Positions 9,016 to 18,081 of a stretch of DNA of 64,000 bases are shown piece by piece. Source of the DNA: Aliikangiella coralliicola. GTDB lineage: Bacteria > Pseudomonadota > Gammaproteobacteria > Enterobacterales > Kangiellaceae. Numbering within the stretch: position 1 is the first letter of the stretch; the number at the start of each line of letters is the position of its first letter. The notes under the pieces were generated by a model that was given only the letters and a program-made list of their open reading frames with translations, had not been told where the DNA came from and searched no databases. Made by a program: the position numbers and the translations under genes. Where the stretch lies: assembly GCF_007004725.1 (NCBI RefSeq), contig NZ_ML660161.1, forward strand, positions 545,122 through 609,121. Reading direction: 5' to 3'.

Positions 9016-10662
9016 TTAATCTTGTTTGTTTCTCTTGTAGTATTCCATTAAATGCAGCGTTGAAGAATCATGCTCTACGTTCGCTTGCCCTTCGGTCAAT
9101 TCAACCTGAATCTTTTCGGCAAGTCCTTTTCCAAGTTCAACGCCCCACTGATCAAAAGAACATATTTGTAATAAAATGCCTTGAACAAAAATTTTATGCT
9201 CGTACATTGCGATTAGTGCGCCGAGAGTCCAGGAGTCGAGCTTTTTTAATAAGATGGTATTTGTGGGACGATTTCCTGAATGAACTTTATGAGGAGCAAG
9301 TTGATCGATAAATCCCGGTTGCCTTCCTTTTACAGTTAGGTCAGCTCTTACTTGTTCTTCATTAACACCACACATTAACGCCTGCGTTTGTGCGAAGAAG
9401 TTTGCCATCAGCGTTTCGTGGTGACCTTTTACTGGGGTAGCACTTTCAATTGAACCAATAAAGTCAGCAGGAACAATATTTTTACTTTGATGAAGGTATT
9501 GATAAAAAGCGTGTTGCCCGTTGATACCTAAACCGCCCCAAATCGAAGCGACGGTCGGGTAGGTGACAGCTTCACCATTCCAGGTAACCGACTTTCCATT
9601 ACTTTCCATTTCAGCTTGTTGGAGGTATGCCGCGAGCATATGGAGTGTTTGATCATAGGGCAAAATAGCGTGTGACTGACAGCCAAGAAAAGTTGTATTC
9701 CATACGGCGATTAGTGCCATCAAGACTGGCGCGTTTTTATCTAATGGTGCTGACTGAAAATGCTTATCCATTTCATGAGCCCCCTCCAGGAGCTCAATAA
9801 ATTTTTCAAAGCCAAATTCTAATGCGATCGGCAAACCGATTGCTGACCATAATGAAAACCTACCGCCTACCCAGTTCCACATTCTGAAAATATTATCGGG
9901 ATGAAATCCATATTCCTGAGCTTTGTCTGGTTTTGCCGTTACTGCGACAAAATGTTTACTAATCGCTTTGTCATCGAAAGCCGCAGAAACTAACCAGCGC
10001 ATGGCAGTTTGTGCATTAGTCAGTGTTTCTGTGGTTGAAAAGGATTTTGAAGAAACGATGAAAAGAACCGTTTCTGGATTGAGCGGCCTTAGTACTTCTG
10101 CTATTTGTGTGCCGTCAACATTAGAAACATAGTGCGTGCGCACGCTATGATCACTTAAGTTTTTAAGTGCTTCAGTGACCATTTGTGGACCCAGGTTTGA
10201 ACCACCGACACCGAGGTTGACAATATCTCTTATCGGTTTTCCTGTATAACCTCGCCAGTCGCCGCGTCTAACCTGACTGACAAAAGCTTCCATTCTGGTA
10301 AGTTCTTGTTCAACCTGTTCTGTTACATTTTCTCCGTCCAGGTAGACCGGGGTTTTAGAGCGATTTCTCAGCGAGGCATGTAATACCGCTCTATTTTCAG
10401 TTTTATTAATCCTGTCACCACTGAACATAGCATCACGCCAAGACTCTACTTCGGTTTCCTGCGCTAGTGCCAGTAACTTATCCATGGTTTCCTGAGTGAT
10501 AAGATTTTTTGAGTAGTCGATTAAAAAGCGGTTGAGCTTGACAGAAAAATGTTCAAATCGTTGTTTATCTTCGGCAAACAAATCGCGCATATGGCGGTCT
10601 TTTATCTGTTTAGCGTGGGTTTCCAGCTCTTTCCAGCTATTTAGTGAAGTTCGACTCGCCAT
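9016..10662 (-). CDS. pgi: Glucose-6-phosphate isomerase
   Basis: It interconverts glucose 6-phosphate and fructose 6-phosphate. Family motifs include VNLGVGGSNLGP, the signature ESNGKSVTWNGE and, near the C-terminus, FDQWGVELGKGLAEKI. I place the start at ATG 10662 (548 residues), preceded by AAAGG. It aligns with the start of E. coli Pgi, whereas the upstream ATG at 10701 has no ribosome site. It is the first gene of the operon, so fructose 6-phosphate from gluconeogenesis or fructose uptake can be routed back through Zwf-Edd-Eda. A LacI-type operator lies about 110 bases before the ATG. Confidence 0.97.
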   Translation of the reverse strand: MASRTSLNSWKELETHAKQIKDRHMRDLFAEDKQRFEHFSVKLNRFLIDYSKNLITQETMDKLLALAQETEVESWRDAMFSGDRINKTENRAVLHASLRNRSKTPVYLDGENVTEQVEQELTRMEAFVSQVRRGDWRGYTGKPIRDIVNLGVGGSNLGPQMVTEALKNLSDHSVRTHYVSNVDGTQIAEVLRPLNPETVLFIVSSKSFSTTETLTNAQTAMRWLVSAAFDDKAISKHFVAVTAKPDKAQEYGFHPDNIFRMWNWVGGRFSLWSAIGLPIALEFGFEKFIELLEGAHEMDKHFQSAPLDKNAPVLMALIAVWNTTFLGCQSHAILPYDQTLHMLAAYLQQAEMESNGKSVTWNGEAVTYPTVASIWGGLGINGQHAFYQYLHQSKNIVPADFIGSIESATPVKGHHETLMANFFAQTQALMCGVNEEQVRADLTVKGRQPGFIDQLAPHKVHSGNRPTNTILLKKLDSWTLGALIAMYEHKIFVQGILLQICSFDQWGVELGKGLAEKIQVELTEGQANVEHDSSTLHLMEYYKRNKQD

Positions 10663-10757
10663 ACATTTAACCTTTGGAATTAGTGAATATCGATTCCCCA
10701 TCAGGGGATATTGGTGTCATTTGGTAAACAAACTCTACCCAACCTTATCTAGTGACT

Positions 10758-10787
10758 AAGTTACCTTAAAAATGACAGCGCTGTCAA
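10758..10787 (-). promoter_or_regulatory. Operon promoter with overlapping LacI-type operator
   Basis: TGACAGCGCTGTCA at 10773-10786 is a perfect 14-bp palindrome centred on CG. On the minus strand TTGACA at 10787-10782 is a consensus -35 followed, after 18 bases, by TAACTT (10763-10758) as a weak -10. This gives a leader of about 90 bases before pgi. The regulator gene is divergent and begins 156 bases away, so the same operator could also affect its own expression. Confidence 0.72.
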
Positions 10788-10942
10788 TTGGTGCGTAATA
10801 TATTTTGATGATATAGTTTCGCAGTTTAATGGGGTGTATTTCTAATAGTTATAGCTTTCGATTAATAAAACTATATGACTTTGCGGACAAATCCCCTTGC
10901 TTTACTCGATCAGTTATTGATTATTAAAGGAAAGTTGCATTT

Positions 10943-11980
10943 ATGAGCGTAACTATTAATGATGTCGCCAAGCATGCGGGCGTTTCTATGAAAACTGTGT
11001 CTCGTGTGATTAACAACGAGACATCAGTAAGGCAGGCAACGCACGATAAAGTCATGGCTTCAGTGAAAGCGTTGAACTATCGCCCGAACAACTCGGCGAG
11101 AAGCCTGGCTGGTACGCGCTCTTATACAATTGGCTTTATCTATGATAATCCGAACGCTTATTATGTCATCGACATGCAAAACGGTATTTTGTCTGAGTGT
11201 CGCAATCGCAACTATGAGTTGTTGATTCACCCATGCAACCACCAGTCTTCTGACTTGGAAGAAGAGCTAATTAATCTGATTAACCACTCAAGAATCGCAG
11301 GTGTCGTTCTGACACCGCCGTTCTCAGAAATGCCAAATGTCGCCAAAATACTCGATAATATGCAGCTACCGTTTGTACGAATTATTTCTGGTTCAGGAAA
11401 AGGAAAGCAGGCTGCGTCATGTATTTTTATTAATGACCATGAAGCGGCATATTCGATTACGCAACATTTGTTGGAGCTAGGGCACAAGAAAATTGGTTTT
11501 CTCTGCGGAGGAAAAGAGCATCACTCGAGTACTGAAAGGCTCGATGGATATCAAAAAGCGTTAAGAGATAATAGTATTCGACCCAGTAAGCAAATGGTGA
11601 TTGAAGGAGAATATTCATTTAATTCCGGTGTAAAAGGGGCTAAAAAGCTACTGAATCGAAAAAATCGGCCGACCGCGATATTTGCCAGCAATGATGAAAT
11701 GGCAGCCGGAGCATTATTTGCTGCAAGATTAATGGGGGTTTCTATTCCAGAAGAACTTTCGATTGTTGGATTTGAAGACAGCCCTTTTTCCCGCCAAACC
11801 TGGCCTAAGCTCACGACGGCTCATCAGCCAAACCAGTTTATTGCGCAACAAGCGGCAAATTTACTCATTTCTAAAGTTCAGGGACAATCGAAACAGCAGA
11901 TTGAAGAGAAACACATGATCAGGAGCTTCAGTCCTGAGCTAGTTGTTAGGGATTCAACAGGTCCTGTCAAAAAAGCGTAA
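10943..11980 (+). CDS. LacI-family transcriptional regulator, likely of the Entner-Doudoroff operon
   Basis: The 345-residue protein has the N-terminal LacI helix-turn-helix (TINDVAKHAGVSMKTVSRVI, residues 3-22) and hinge sequence (LNYRPNNSARSLAG), followed by a periplasmic-binding-protein-like sensor domain starting near residue 60 (TIGFIYDNPNAYY). The late SNDEMAAGALFAARLMG and IVGFEDSPFSRQTWPKLTT segments are typical of sugar-sensing members. AAAGGAAAG precedes the ATG. It is divergent from pgi, with a strong palindrome between them, so control of that operon is the simplest inference. The effector is unknown; a sugar, a sugar phosphate or KDPG are candidates. Confidence 0.9.
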   Translation: MSVTINDVAKHAGVSMKTVSRVINNETSVRQATHDKVMASVKALNYRPNNSARSLAGTRSYTIGFIYDNPNAYYVIDMQNGILSECRNRNYELLIHPCNHQSSDLEEELINLINHSRIAGVVLTPPFSEMPNVAKILDNMQLPFVRIISGSGKGKQAASCIFINDHEAAYSITQHLLELGHKKIGFLCGGKEHHSSTERLDGYQKALRDNSIRPSKQMVIEGEYSFNSGVKGAKKLLNRKNRPTAIFASNDEMAAGALFAARLMGVSIPEELSIVGFEDSPFSRQTWPKLTTAHQPNQFIAQQAANLLISKVQGQSKQQIEEKHMIRSFSPELVVRDSTGPVKKA

Positions 11981-12128
11981 AATAGAATGTTATCTGTTTT
12001 GAGATATACAGGTAATGTTAATAAGTTGATATATATGAATATTAATGCCCATCATGGTCATGGAAGAAAGACTGCTTAATGGGTGATAGTGTAATAATCT
12101 CAGTTATTTTGCTGTATTTGTAATATTT

Positions 12129-12150
12129 TCGTCACAAAAGGTTCATATAC
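12129..12150 (+). promoter_or_regulatory. Possible Pho box upstream of pstS
   Basis: TCGTCACAAAA followed by GGTTCATATAC forms two 11-base units that partly match the PhoB direct-repeat consensus (CTGTCATAAAA-like). TATGAT at 12168-12173 could be the -10, although that spacing is longer than in the best-known Pho promoters. PhoB control of pst operons is well established; this particular site is a weak match. Confidence 0.42.
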
Positions 12151-12232
12151 TGCCCACATTGAAAATTTATGATGCATTTATCGTGTATTTGCTTGAGTTA
12201 AATGACATCTTTCAACCAATATGGGGAAAGTA

Positions 12233-13267
12233 ATGAAAAAATCACTTATCATTTTGTCTATGGTTGCTGCGTCTAGCAATCTAATGGCTGCAGGTCGTGA
12301 CACCATCAATGTTGTAGGGTCATCAACTGTTTATCCTTTTTCAACTGTTGTTGCTGAGCGTTTTGGCAAGAACACTGACTTCAAAACACCTAAAATTGAG
12401 TCAACTGGTACTGGCGGCGGCATGAAGCTATTCTGCGCTGGGACTGGTGTTGATACGCCTGATATGTCAAACGCGTCGCGTCGTATGAAAAAAAGCGAAC
12501 TTGAGATGTGTCAGAAAAATGGTGTTAAAAGTATCACCGAAGTTTTAGTCGGTTATGATGGAATTGTTATCTCTAATTCAAAAGCATCAAAGCAATTTTC
12601 TATTTCACGCAAGGAGCTTTTCCTTGCTTTGGCTAAGGAAATTCCAGCAAAGGATGGCAGCGAAACTTTGATCGCAAACCCGTACAAAAAATGGAACGAA
12701 ATTAATCCTGACCTTCCTGCGACCAAAATTGAAGTTTTAGGGCCTCCGCCAACATCTGGTACACGTGATGCGTTTGCTGAATTAGTTCTTGAAGGTGGTT
12801 GTAAGAAATTCCCATGGATTAAAGCCATGAAAAAGAAGAACAAAAAGAAGTACAAAACTATTTGTCACGCTGTTCGTGAAGATCACGTCTATATTGAAGC
12901 TGGTGAAAACGACAACTTGATTGTTCAAAAATTAACGAACAATCCTGATGCACTTGGAATTTTCGGTTTTAGTTTCCTTGATCAGAACTCTGACAAGCTT
13001 CAAGGATCGATGGTTGATGGTAAAGAGCCTAGCTTTGAGGCGATTGCTGATGGTTCTTACCCTGTATCGCGCCCATTATACTTCTACGTTAAAAACGCTC
13101 ATGTTGGTAAAGTACCTGGTATTAAAGAGTTCTTGAAGGAGTATACTAGTGAAGCATCAATGGGAGACGAAGGCTATTTAACTGATAAAGGTTTGATTCC
13201 ACTTGGAGAAGAAAAGTTAAATTCTATTCGCAAGGACGTATTATCTTTAAAATCTCTAAAGCTTTAG
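12233..13267 (+). CDS. pstS: Phosphate ABC transporter, periplasmic phosphate-binding protein
   Basis: This binds phosphate in the periplasm and delivers it to PstCA. The start at 12233 is preceded by GGGGAAAG and begins a normal signal peptide (KKSLIILSMVAASS...MAA, about 20 residues). An upstream in-frame ATG at 12221 lacks a ribosome site. The phosphate-cradle motifs are recognisable: VVGSSTVYPF, STGTGGGMKLFC and PPTSGTRDAFAELV. Two cysteine pairs (FCAG with EMCQ, GGCKK with TICHA) could form disulfides. A hairpin after the stop would raise pstS over the permease genes. Confidence 0.95.
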   Translation: MKKSLIILSMVAASSNLMAAGRDTINVVGSSTVYPFSTVVAERFGKNTDFKTPKIESTGTGGGMKLFCAGTGVDTPDMSNASRRMKKSELEMCQKNGVKSITEVLVGYDGIVISNSKASKQFSISRKELFLALAKEIPAKDGSETLIANPYKKWNEINPDLPATKIEVLGPPPTSGTRDAFAELVLEGGCKKFPWIKAMKKKNKKKYKTICHAVREDHVYIEAGENDNLIVQKLTNNPDALGIFGFSFLDQNSDKLQGSMVDGKEPSFEAIADGSYPVSRPLYFYVKNAHVGKVPGIKEFLKEYTSEASMGDEGYLTDKGLIPLGEEKLNSIRKDVLSLKSLKL

Positions 13268-13296
13268 ATTATACTTTGAGATTATTGTAGTTTTGA

Positions 13297-13328
13297 GAGG
13301 CAGCATTGAAATGCTGCCTCCTTTTTTT
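13297..13328 (+). terminator. Terminator/attenuator between pstS and pstC
   Basis: A perfect 10-bp stem GAGGCAGCAT/ATGCTGCCTC with a TGAA loop and seven Ts lies 30 bases after the pstS stop and only 12 bases before pstC. No separate pstC promoter is evident, so partial read-through is likely, giving more binding protein than permease. Confidence 0.88.
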
Positions 13329-13340
13329 AGGGATGCGTAG

Positions 13341-14738
13341 ATGAACTCCTCAACGCTCATTTTTGTTATTCTTTTTTTAGCATTATTTAGCTATTGGTTT
13401 GGTATTCAGCGATCAGTCAAAATGGCTGGAGGGATTACCAAAGTAAAATACCTGGCTTCACTTCCGCGACAATATGGTTTGTTGACGGCGCTTTGGTGTG
13501 GTTTGCCTGCACTCATTGTTTTATTTATATGGTCTGCCTTTGAATCCAGCGTATTAGAGTCTCTGTTAATTGGAGTATTACCAGCTGAAATACAGGCCCT
13601 GCCGAGCGCAGAGTTGGGCCTTTACCTCAATGACATCAAAATTATTGCAGCTGAACCTATTCTCGACCTGTCTTCTCAAAACGAAGCATTGGAAAAGTAT
13701 CAGGCTGCGAATTATCTTCAAAATATTACCGCCAATGCCGCTTGGCTAAAAAGCGCTCTTATTGTTGTGGTTGCCTTGACTAGCGTTGGTTTTATTATTA
13801 GCCGGTTTAGCACTGAGTTTGGGGCTAGAGTTAAGCTCGAAAATATTGTTCGAGTGGTACTGATGGCATGTTCTGGAATAGCGGTTTTAACTACTCTGGG
13901 AATAATTCTTTCGGTACTATTCGAGTCTATTCAGTTCTTTAGCGCGGTTCCCCCATGGGAATTTCTGTTCGGAACTGAGTGGAGTCCACAAACGGCAATG
14001 CGAACTGATCAAGTGGCCGGTTCAGGCGCTTTTGGCGCTATTCCGTTGTTCGCCGGGACGCTGTTAATTACTGCCATTGCCATGGTTTTTTCGGTGCCGG
14101 TTGGATTAATGACTGCGATTTATCTTTCTCAGTACGCTTCTCCTAGATTACGTTCAATTGCTAAACCAATGTTAGAAATATTGGCTGGCGTACCAACCGT
14201 TGTTTACGGATTCTTCGCCGCATTAACTGTGGCCCCGTTCATTCGTGATACTGGCGATTTGATGGGACTTAGTGTCGCTTCAGAAAGTGCTTTAGCGGCT
14301 GGGATAGTGATGGGCATTATGATTATTCCTTTTGTTTCCTCGCTTTCTGATGATGCTATCAACGCGGTCCCTAAAGCATTGAAGGAAGGCTCATTAGGAA
14401 TGGGGGCAACTTTGTCGGAAACGATCAAACTAGTGTTATTGCCTGCTGCAATCCCTGGAATTGTCGGCGCGATATTACTCGCTGTTTCGAGGGCTATCGG
14501 CGAAACCATGATTGTTGTAATGGCGGCAGGAATGGCTGCTAATTTGACGGCGAACCCACTGGAGTCAGTGACGACAGTTACCGTACAAATTGTCACCTTG
14601 TTAACTGGTGATCAGGAATTTGATAGTCCTAAAACTTTGGCTGCGTTTGCTTTAGGTCTGATGTTGTTCGTAACAACTTTAGCCCTTAATGTATTTGCCC
14701 TGAAAGTTGTAAGAAAGTATCGAGAGCAATATGACTGA
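13341..14738 (+). CDS. pstC: Phosphate ABC transporter permease PstC
   Basis: This inner-membrane permease subunit has 465 residues, longer than E. coli PstC because of an N-terminal region with two or three extra hydrophobic segments and a periplasmic-like stretch (about residues 1-200). The MetI-like domain follows. The cytoplasmic EAA loop is visible as EGSLGMGATLSETIKLVLLPAA, and the SRAIGETMIV segment after it is typical. The long form with pstA of similar build is common in marine gammaproteobacteria. It overlaps pstA by eight bases. Confidence 0.93.
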   Translation: MNSSTLIFVILFLALFSYWFGIQRSVKMAGGITKVKYLASLPRQYGLLTALWCGLPALIVLFIWSAFESSVLESLLIGVLPAEIQALPSAELGLYLNDIKIIAAEPILDLSSQNEALEKYQAANYLQNITANAAWLKSALIVVVALTSVGFIISRFSTEFGARVKLENIVRVVLMACSGIAVLTTLGIILSVLFESIQFFSAVPPWEFLFGTEWSPQTAMRTDQVAGSGAFGAIPLFAGTLLITAIAMVFSVPVGLMTAIYLSQYASPRLRSIAKPMLEILAGVPTVVYGFFAALTVAPFIRDTGDLMGLSVASESALAAGIVMGIMIIPFVSSLSDDAINAVPKALKEGSLGMGATLSETIKLVLLPAAIPGIVGAILLAVSRAIGETMIVVMAAGMAANLTANPLESVTTVTVQIVTLLTGDQEFDSPKTLAAFALGLMLFVTTLALNVFALKVVRKYREQYD

Positions 14739-16035
14739 TAAAAATCCCGCTGATTCAAATTTAGCTGAGCAACTTTCAACGACCGAAAAAGTTGCTCTAA
14801 GTTTACGCAAACGTCACCGAAAGGAAAAACGCTTCCAGTGGGCTGGACTAATGGCTGTTGGATTAGGTTTTTTGCTGGTTGTGATATTAATTTCTGATAT
14901 TGTGCTAAAGGCGCGCCCGGCGTTTCACCAACATTGGGTGAAATTGGAAGTTGAGTTTCGACAAGACTGGTTGGGAGTAACGTCGTCGGATCTTGCTGAG
15001 TTGAAGAAAGCCAATTATCGCTCAGTGCTAAGACGGTCATTATATGGAATGTTCCCTGATGTCAAAGGACGTCGGGACAAGCGTAGCCTGTTTAAGATGA
15101 TAAGTACTAATGCTGAGTTTACAATTAAACAGTATTTGCTAGATACACCGACGAAGTTAGGCAAAACAGCAGAAGTTTGGGTCAGATTTGATGATGATAT
15201 TGACAGTTATCTGAAAGATGATTACACCCCCGGAGAAGCTGGTCCAAGAGTAAGCAAGCAACAAGCACAATGGCTACAACAATTTTTAAATAAAGAGATT
15301 GTTGATAAGCGTTGGAATAGTGAATTTTTTACTAGCGGAGATTCTCGTGAGCCCGAGCTTGCTGGTGTTAGAGGAGCGTTAACCGGTACCTTGCTGACGA
15401 TGTTAGTGACTTTACTTTTGTCGTTTCCTTTAGGTGTCGCCGCGGCGATTTACCTGGAGGAGTTTGCACCAAAAAATCGATGGACAGATATTATTGAAGT
15501 TAATATTAATAACTTAGCTGCAGTACCTTCTATTATATTCGGACTACTCGGATTAGCTGTCATCATCAATATTTTCGGGTTGCCGAGATCTGCCCCTCTC
15601 GTCGGGGGGATTGTACTGACATTGATGACACTACCAACTATTATTATCGCAAGCCGAGCTTCGATTAAAGCTGTACCGCCTTCGATTAGAGAAGCTGCTT
15701 TAGGTTTAGGAGCTTCGAAAATGCAAACTGCTTTTGGTCATGTTTTACCAATGGCAATGCCGGGAATATTAACCGGTACAATTATTGGTATGGCGCAGGC
15801 GCTTGGAGAAACCGCACCATTACTAATGATTGGTATGGTCGCTTTTATTGTCGACGTTCCTGCAGGTGTAACCGATGCAGCGACAGTTTTGCCGGTGCAA
15901 ATTTATTTATGGGCTGATAGTCCTGAGCGGGCTTTTTTGGCCAAAACTTCTGCGGCAATACTTGTGCTATTAAGCTTTTTATTAATTATGAATTCTGTTG
16001 CGGCAATTTTGCGCAAGAAGTTTGAAAAAAACTAA
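14731..16035 (+). CDS. pstA: Phosphate ABC transporter permease PstA
   Basis: This is the second permease subunit, 434 residues. After a cytoplasmic N-terminus it has a transmembrane segment near residues 35-58 (WAGLMAVGLGFLLVVILIS), then a periplasmic region of about 150 residues before the MetI-like domain. The EAA loop reads REAALGLGASKMQTAFGHVLP, followed by AQALGETAPLLMIG. It overlaps pstC by eight bases and is followed by pstB after 17 bases. Confidence 0.93.
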   Translation: MTDKNPADSNLAEQLSTTEKVALSLRKRHRKEKRFQWAGLMAVGLGFLLVVILISDIVLKARPAFHQHWVKLEVEFRQDWLGVTSSDLAELKKANYRSVLRRSLYGMFPDVKGRRDKRSLFKMISTNAEFTIKQYLLDTPTKLGKTAEVWVRFDDDIDSYLKDDYTPGEAGPRVSKQQAQWLQQFLNKEIVDKRWNSEFFTSGDSREPELAGVRGALTGTLLTMLVTLLLSFPLGVAAAIYLEEFAPKNRWTDIIEVNINNLAAVPSIIFGLLGLAVIINIFGLPRSAPLVGGIVLTLMTLPTIIIASRASIKAVPPSIREAALGLGASKMQTAFGHVLPMAMPGILTGTIIGMAQALGETAPLLMIGMVAFIVDVPAGVTDAATVLPVQIYLWADSPERAFLAKTSAAILVLLSFLLIMNSVAAILRKKFEKN

Positions 16036-16052
16036 GTAAGTAGGTAACAATA

Positions 16053-16889
16053 ATGATTGATTTATCCTCATCAGAAAGTCTTGTTTCGGACGATATCGAT
16101 CTCTCCAAAACCGTTGGTGAAATTTATGCTGACGACGCAAAAATGTCGATGCGTAATGTCAATGTTTTTTATGATGAAAAACAAGCAATAGATAATGTTA
16201 GTTTAGACTTGGCACGTAATCAGGTGACGGCATTAATTGGGCCATCCGGTTGCGGAAAGTCGACATTTTTACGTTGTCTTAATCGTATGAACGATACAAT
16301 TCCAATTTGTCGGGTTGAAGGCGATTTGCGTCTTGAAGACGAAGATATTTATGCAAAAAAACTCGATCCAGTTTTGCTTCGGGCTCGTGTAGGCATGGTT
16401 TTTCAAAAACCAAACCCTTTTCCCAAATCAATTTACGACAACGTCGCGTATGGACCCAAAATACATGGATTAGCGACTAACAAAGCAGAGTTGGATGAAA
16501 TTGTTGTTTCAAGTTTGCAGAGGGCTGGTCTATTTAATGAAGTTAAAGATCGGCTTGACGCACCAGGAACTGGGCTTTCAGGAGGACAACAACAGCGCTT
16601 ATGCATTGCGCGAACGATTGCTGTCAGTCCAGAAGTTATTTTAATGGATGAGCCTGCATCTGCATTAGACCCCATTGCAACAGCTGTTATTGAAGAGTTA
16701 ATTGACGAGTTGCGAGAAAAGTACACTATTGCCATTGTGACCCATTCCATGCAACAGGCTGCACGCGTATCGCAAACTACAGCCTATTTCCATATGGGAA
16801 AACTGGTTGAAATGGGAAAAACGGAACAGATTTTTACTAACCCTGTTCACGAATTAACCGAAAACTATATTACTGGCCGGTTTGGTTAG
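16053..16889 (+). CDS. pstB: Phosphate ABC transporter ATP-binding protein
   Basis: The 278-residue ATPase drives PstCA. Walker A is GPSGCGKST, the ABC signature is [16 protein letters not shown], Walker B is [13 protein letters not shown] and the switch histidine lies in [12 protein letters not shown]. The residues before about 30 are an acidic extension not found in E. coli PstB. TAGGTAA precedes the ATG. Confidence 0.97.
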   Translation: MIDLSSSESLVSDDIDLSKTVGEIYADDAKMSMRNVNVFYDEKQAIDNVSLDLARNQVTALIGPSGCGKSTFLRCLNRMNDTIPICRVEGDLRLEDEDIYAKKLDPVLLRARVGMVFQKPNPFPKSIYDNVAYGPKIHGLATNKAELDEIVVSSLQRAGLFNEVKDRLDAPGTGLSGGQQQRLCIARTIAVSPEVILMDEPASALDPIATAVIEELIDELREKYTIAIVTHSMQQAARVSQTTAYFHMGKLVEMGKTEQIFTNPVHELTENYITGRFG

Positions 16890-16899
16890 GGAGGGCGAA

Positions 16900-17616
16900 A
16901 TGGAAAATGATCTAAATTTATCTCACCACATTTCCAAGCGTTTTAACGAAGAGCTGGAAGAAGTTCGTAATCAAGTACTAAAAATGGGTGGGGTGGTTGA
17001 GCAGCAAGTTCGTGAGGGCCTTAAGTCACTGCTGGATGCTGATCAGGGCTTAGCGCAGAGAGTTGTGGATACAGATATTGAAGTCAATACATTGGAAGTA
17101 GAAATTGACGAAAACTGCACGAAAATACTGGCAAGACGTCAACCGGCAGCAAGTGATTTGCGGTTGATGATTAGCATTATTAAAACGATTACAGATTTAG
17201 AAAGAATTGGCGACGAAGCCGCAAAGCTCGGAAAAAACGCATTAAAATTGCATGACGACGGTAAAATCGCACGGCAATTTATCGAACTCCGCCATTTAGG
17301 GGAACATGTTAGTGCGACTTTGAACAAAGCGCTGACCGCTTATGCTCGCCTGGATGTCAATGAGGCATTGGAGATCATACAAAATGACCGATTCATTGAT
17401 GAAGAGTTTGATAATATTTCTCGTTTATTGATTACAAAAATGATGGAAGATCCACGGGAAATTAAAAGTGCACTGCGTATTTCCTGGTGTGCCAGAGCTC
17501 TAGAAAGAATCGGCGATCATACCAAAAACATCTGTGAATACATTGTTTATCTGGTGAAAGGCAAAGATGTCAGACACACCAGCATTGAAGAAATTAAGCA
17601 AACTATCACTGAATAG
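16900..17616 (+). CDS. phoU: Phosphate signalling complex protein PhoU
   Basis: PhoU links Pst transport to the PhoR/PhoB two-component system and limits phosphate uptake. The 238-residue protein is all-helical with two PhoU repeats; the metal-binding-type motifs ERIGDEAAKLG and ERIGDHTKNICEY are both present. I chose ATG 16900, directly preceded by GGGAGGGCGAA and ten bases after pstB. An upstream GTG would overlap pstB. No phoBR genes are in the window. Confidence 0.95.
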   Translation: MENDLNLSHHISKRFNEELEEVRNQVLKMGGVVEQQVREGLKSLLDADQGLAQRVVDTDIEVNTLEVEIDENCTKILARRQPAASDLRLMISIIKTITDLERIGDEAAKLGKNALKLHDDGKIARQFIELRHLGEHVSATLNKALTAYARLDVNEALEIIQNDRFIDEEFDNISRLLITKMMEDPREIKSALRISWCARALERIGDHTKNICEYIVYLVKGKDVRHTSIEEIKQTITE

Positions 17617-17656
17617 AGCGCCAACACTTTAACGTAATTCGTAGAGTTGGCTCGGA

Positions 17657-17681
17657 GTTAGCGGCAATTGTTGCTGCTAAC
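17657..17681. terminator. Convergent hairpin between phoU and yhfA
   Basis: GTTAGCGGCAA and TTGCTGCTAAC pair over 11 positions (one G-T) with a three-base loop. The yhfA stop codon (17677-17679) lies inside the right arm. There is no clear T-run on either side, so function as an intrinsic terminator is uncertain. Confidence 0.5.
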
Positions 17682-18081
17682 TTGTGGTCTCTATGATCTC
17701 AAAGCTATGGCTAATCTCGACCGATTTTTGCAACATTAGCGATACAGAGCAATATTTTTCCATTGAAAGGTTACAGGCCCGTTCAACTTGAGGTTGTTTC
17801 AGGTTTTTACCTTGCACTTTGTAGTGGGCGTGAATTTTAGTGAATACTTTTGGGTCTGTTTCGGCTCTTTCAGCGGTTAACTCACAAATACAATCATCAA
17901 TTTCCTGACGAGATTTTTGTAAAATCATCACCACATCAATAGAGGAACAACCGCCAACAGCCATCAAAATCATATGCATAGGAGAGGGAGCTTCACCTTC
18001 TCCGTCCATTGTTATTGTCTGGTTTGCTTCGTTAGTACCTTTAAAGGTTAAACCCTGTTGCCATTGGGTGACTACTTTCAT
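17677..18081 (-). CDS. yhfA: OsmC family protein YhfA
   Basis: This 134-residue OsmC/Ohr-fold protein closely follows E. coli YhfA: GLTFKG, the DGEGEAPSPMHMILMAVGGC block and the second cysteine in EKYCSVSLML. The two cysteines (GGCSSID and EKYCS) are the family's redox pair, but the physiological substrate of YhfA is not established. The ATG at 18081 follows TTGGAG. As in E. coli it is transcribed away from crp, here with an unusually long gap of about 0.7 kb between them. Confidence 0.88.
   Translation of the reverse strand: MKVVTQWQQGLTFKGTNEANQTITMDGEGEAPSPMHMILMAVGGCSSIDVVMILQKSRQEIDDCICELTAERAETDPKVFTKIHAHYKVQGKNLKQPQVERACNLSMEKYCSVSLMLQKSVEISHSFEIIETTS

Noticed and set aside
9003-9311. 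A 102-codon plus-strand frame opposite the end of pgi
   Set aside because: It is antisense to the conserved Pgi C-terminus and has no family resemblance.
10663-10701. A 13-residue longer Pgi from an upstream ATG
   Set aside because: There is no ribosome site, and ATG 10662 aligns with the start of E. coli Pgi.
14204-14596. A 130-codon frame opposite pstC
   Set aside because: It is antisense to conserved permease segments and lacks a start signal, so it is a shadow frame.
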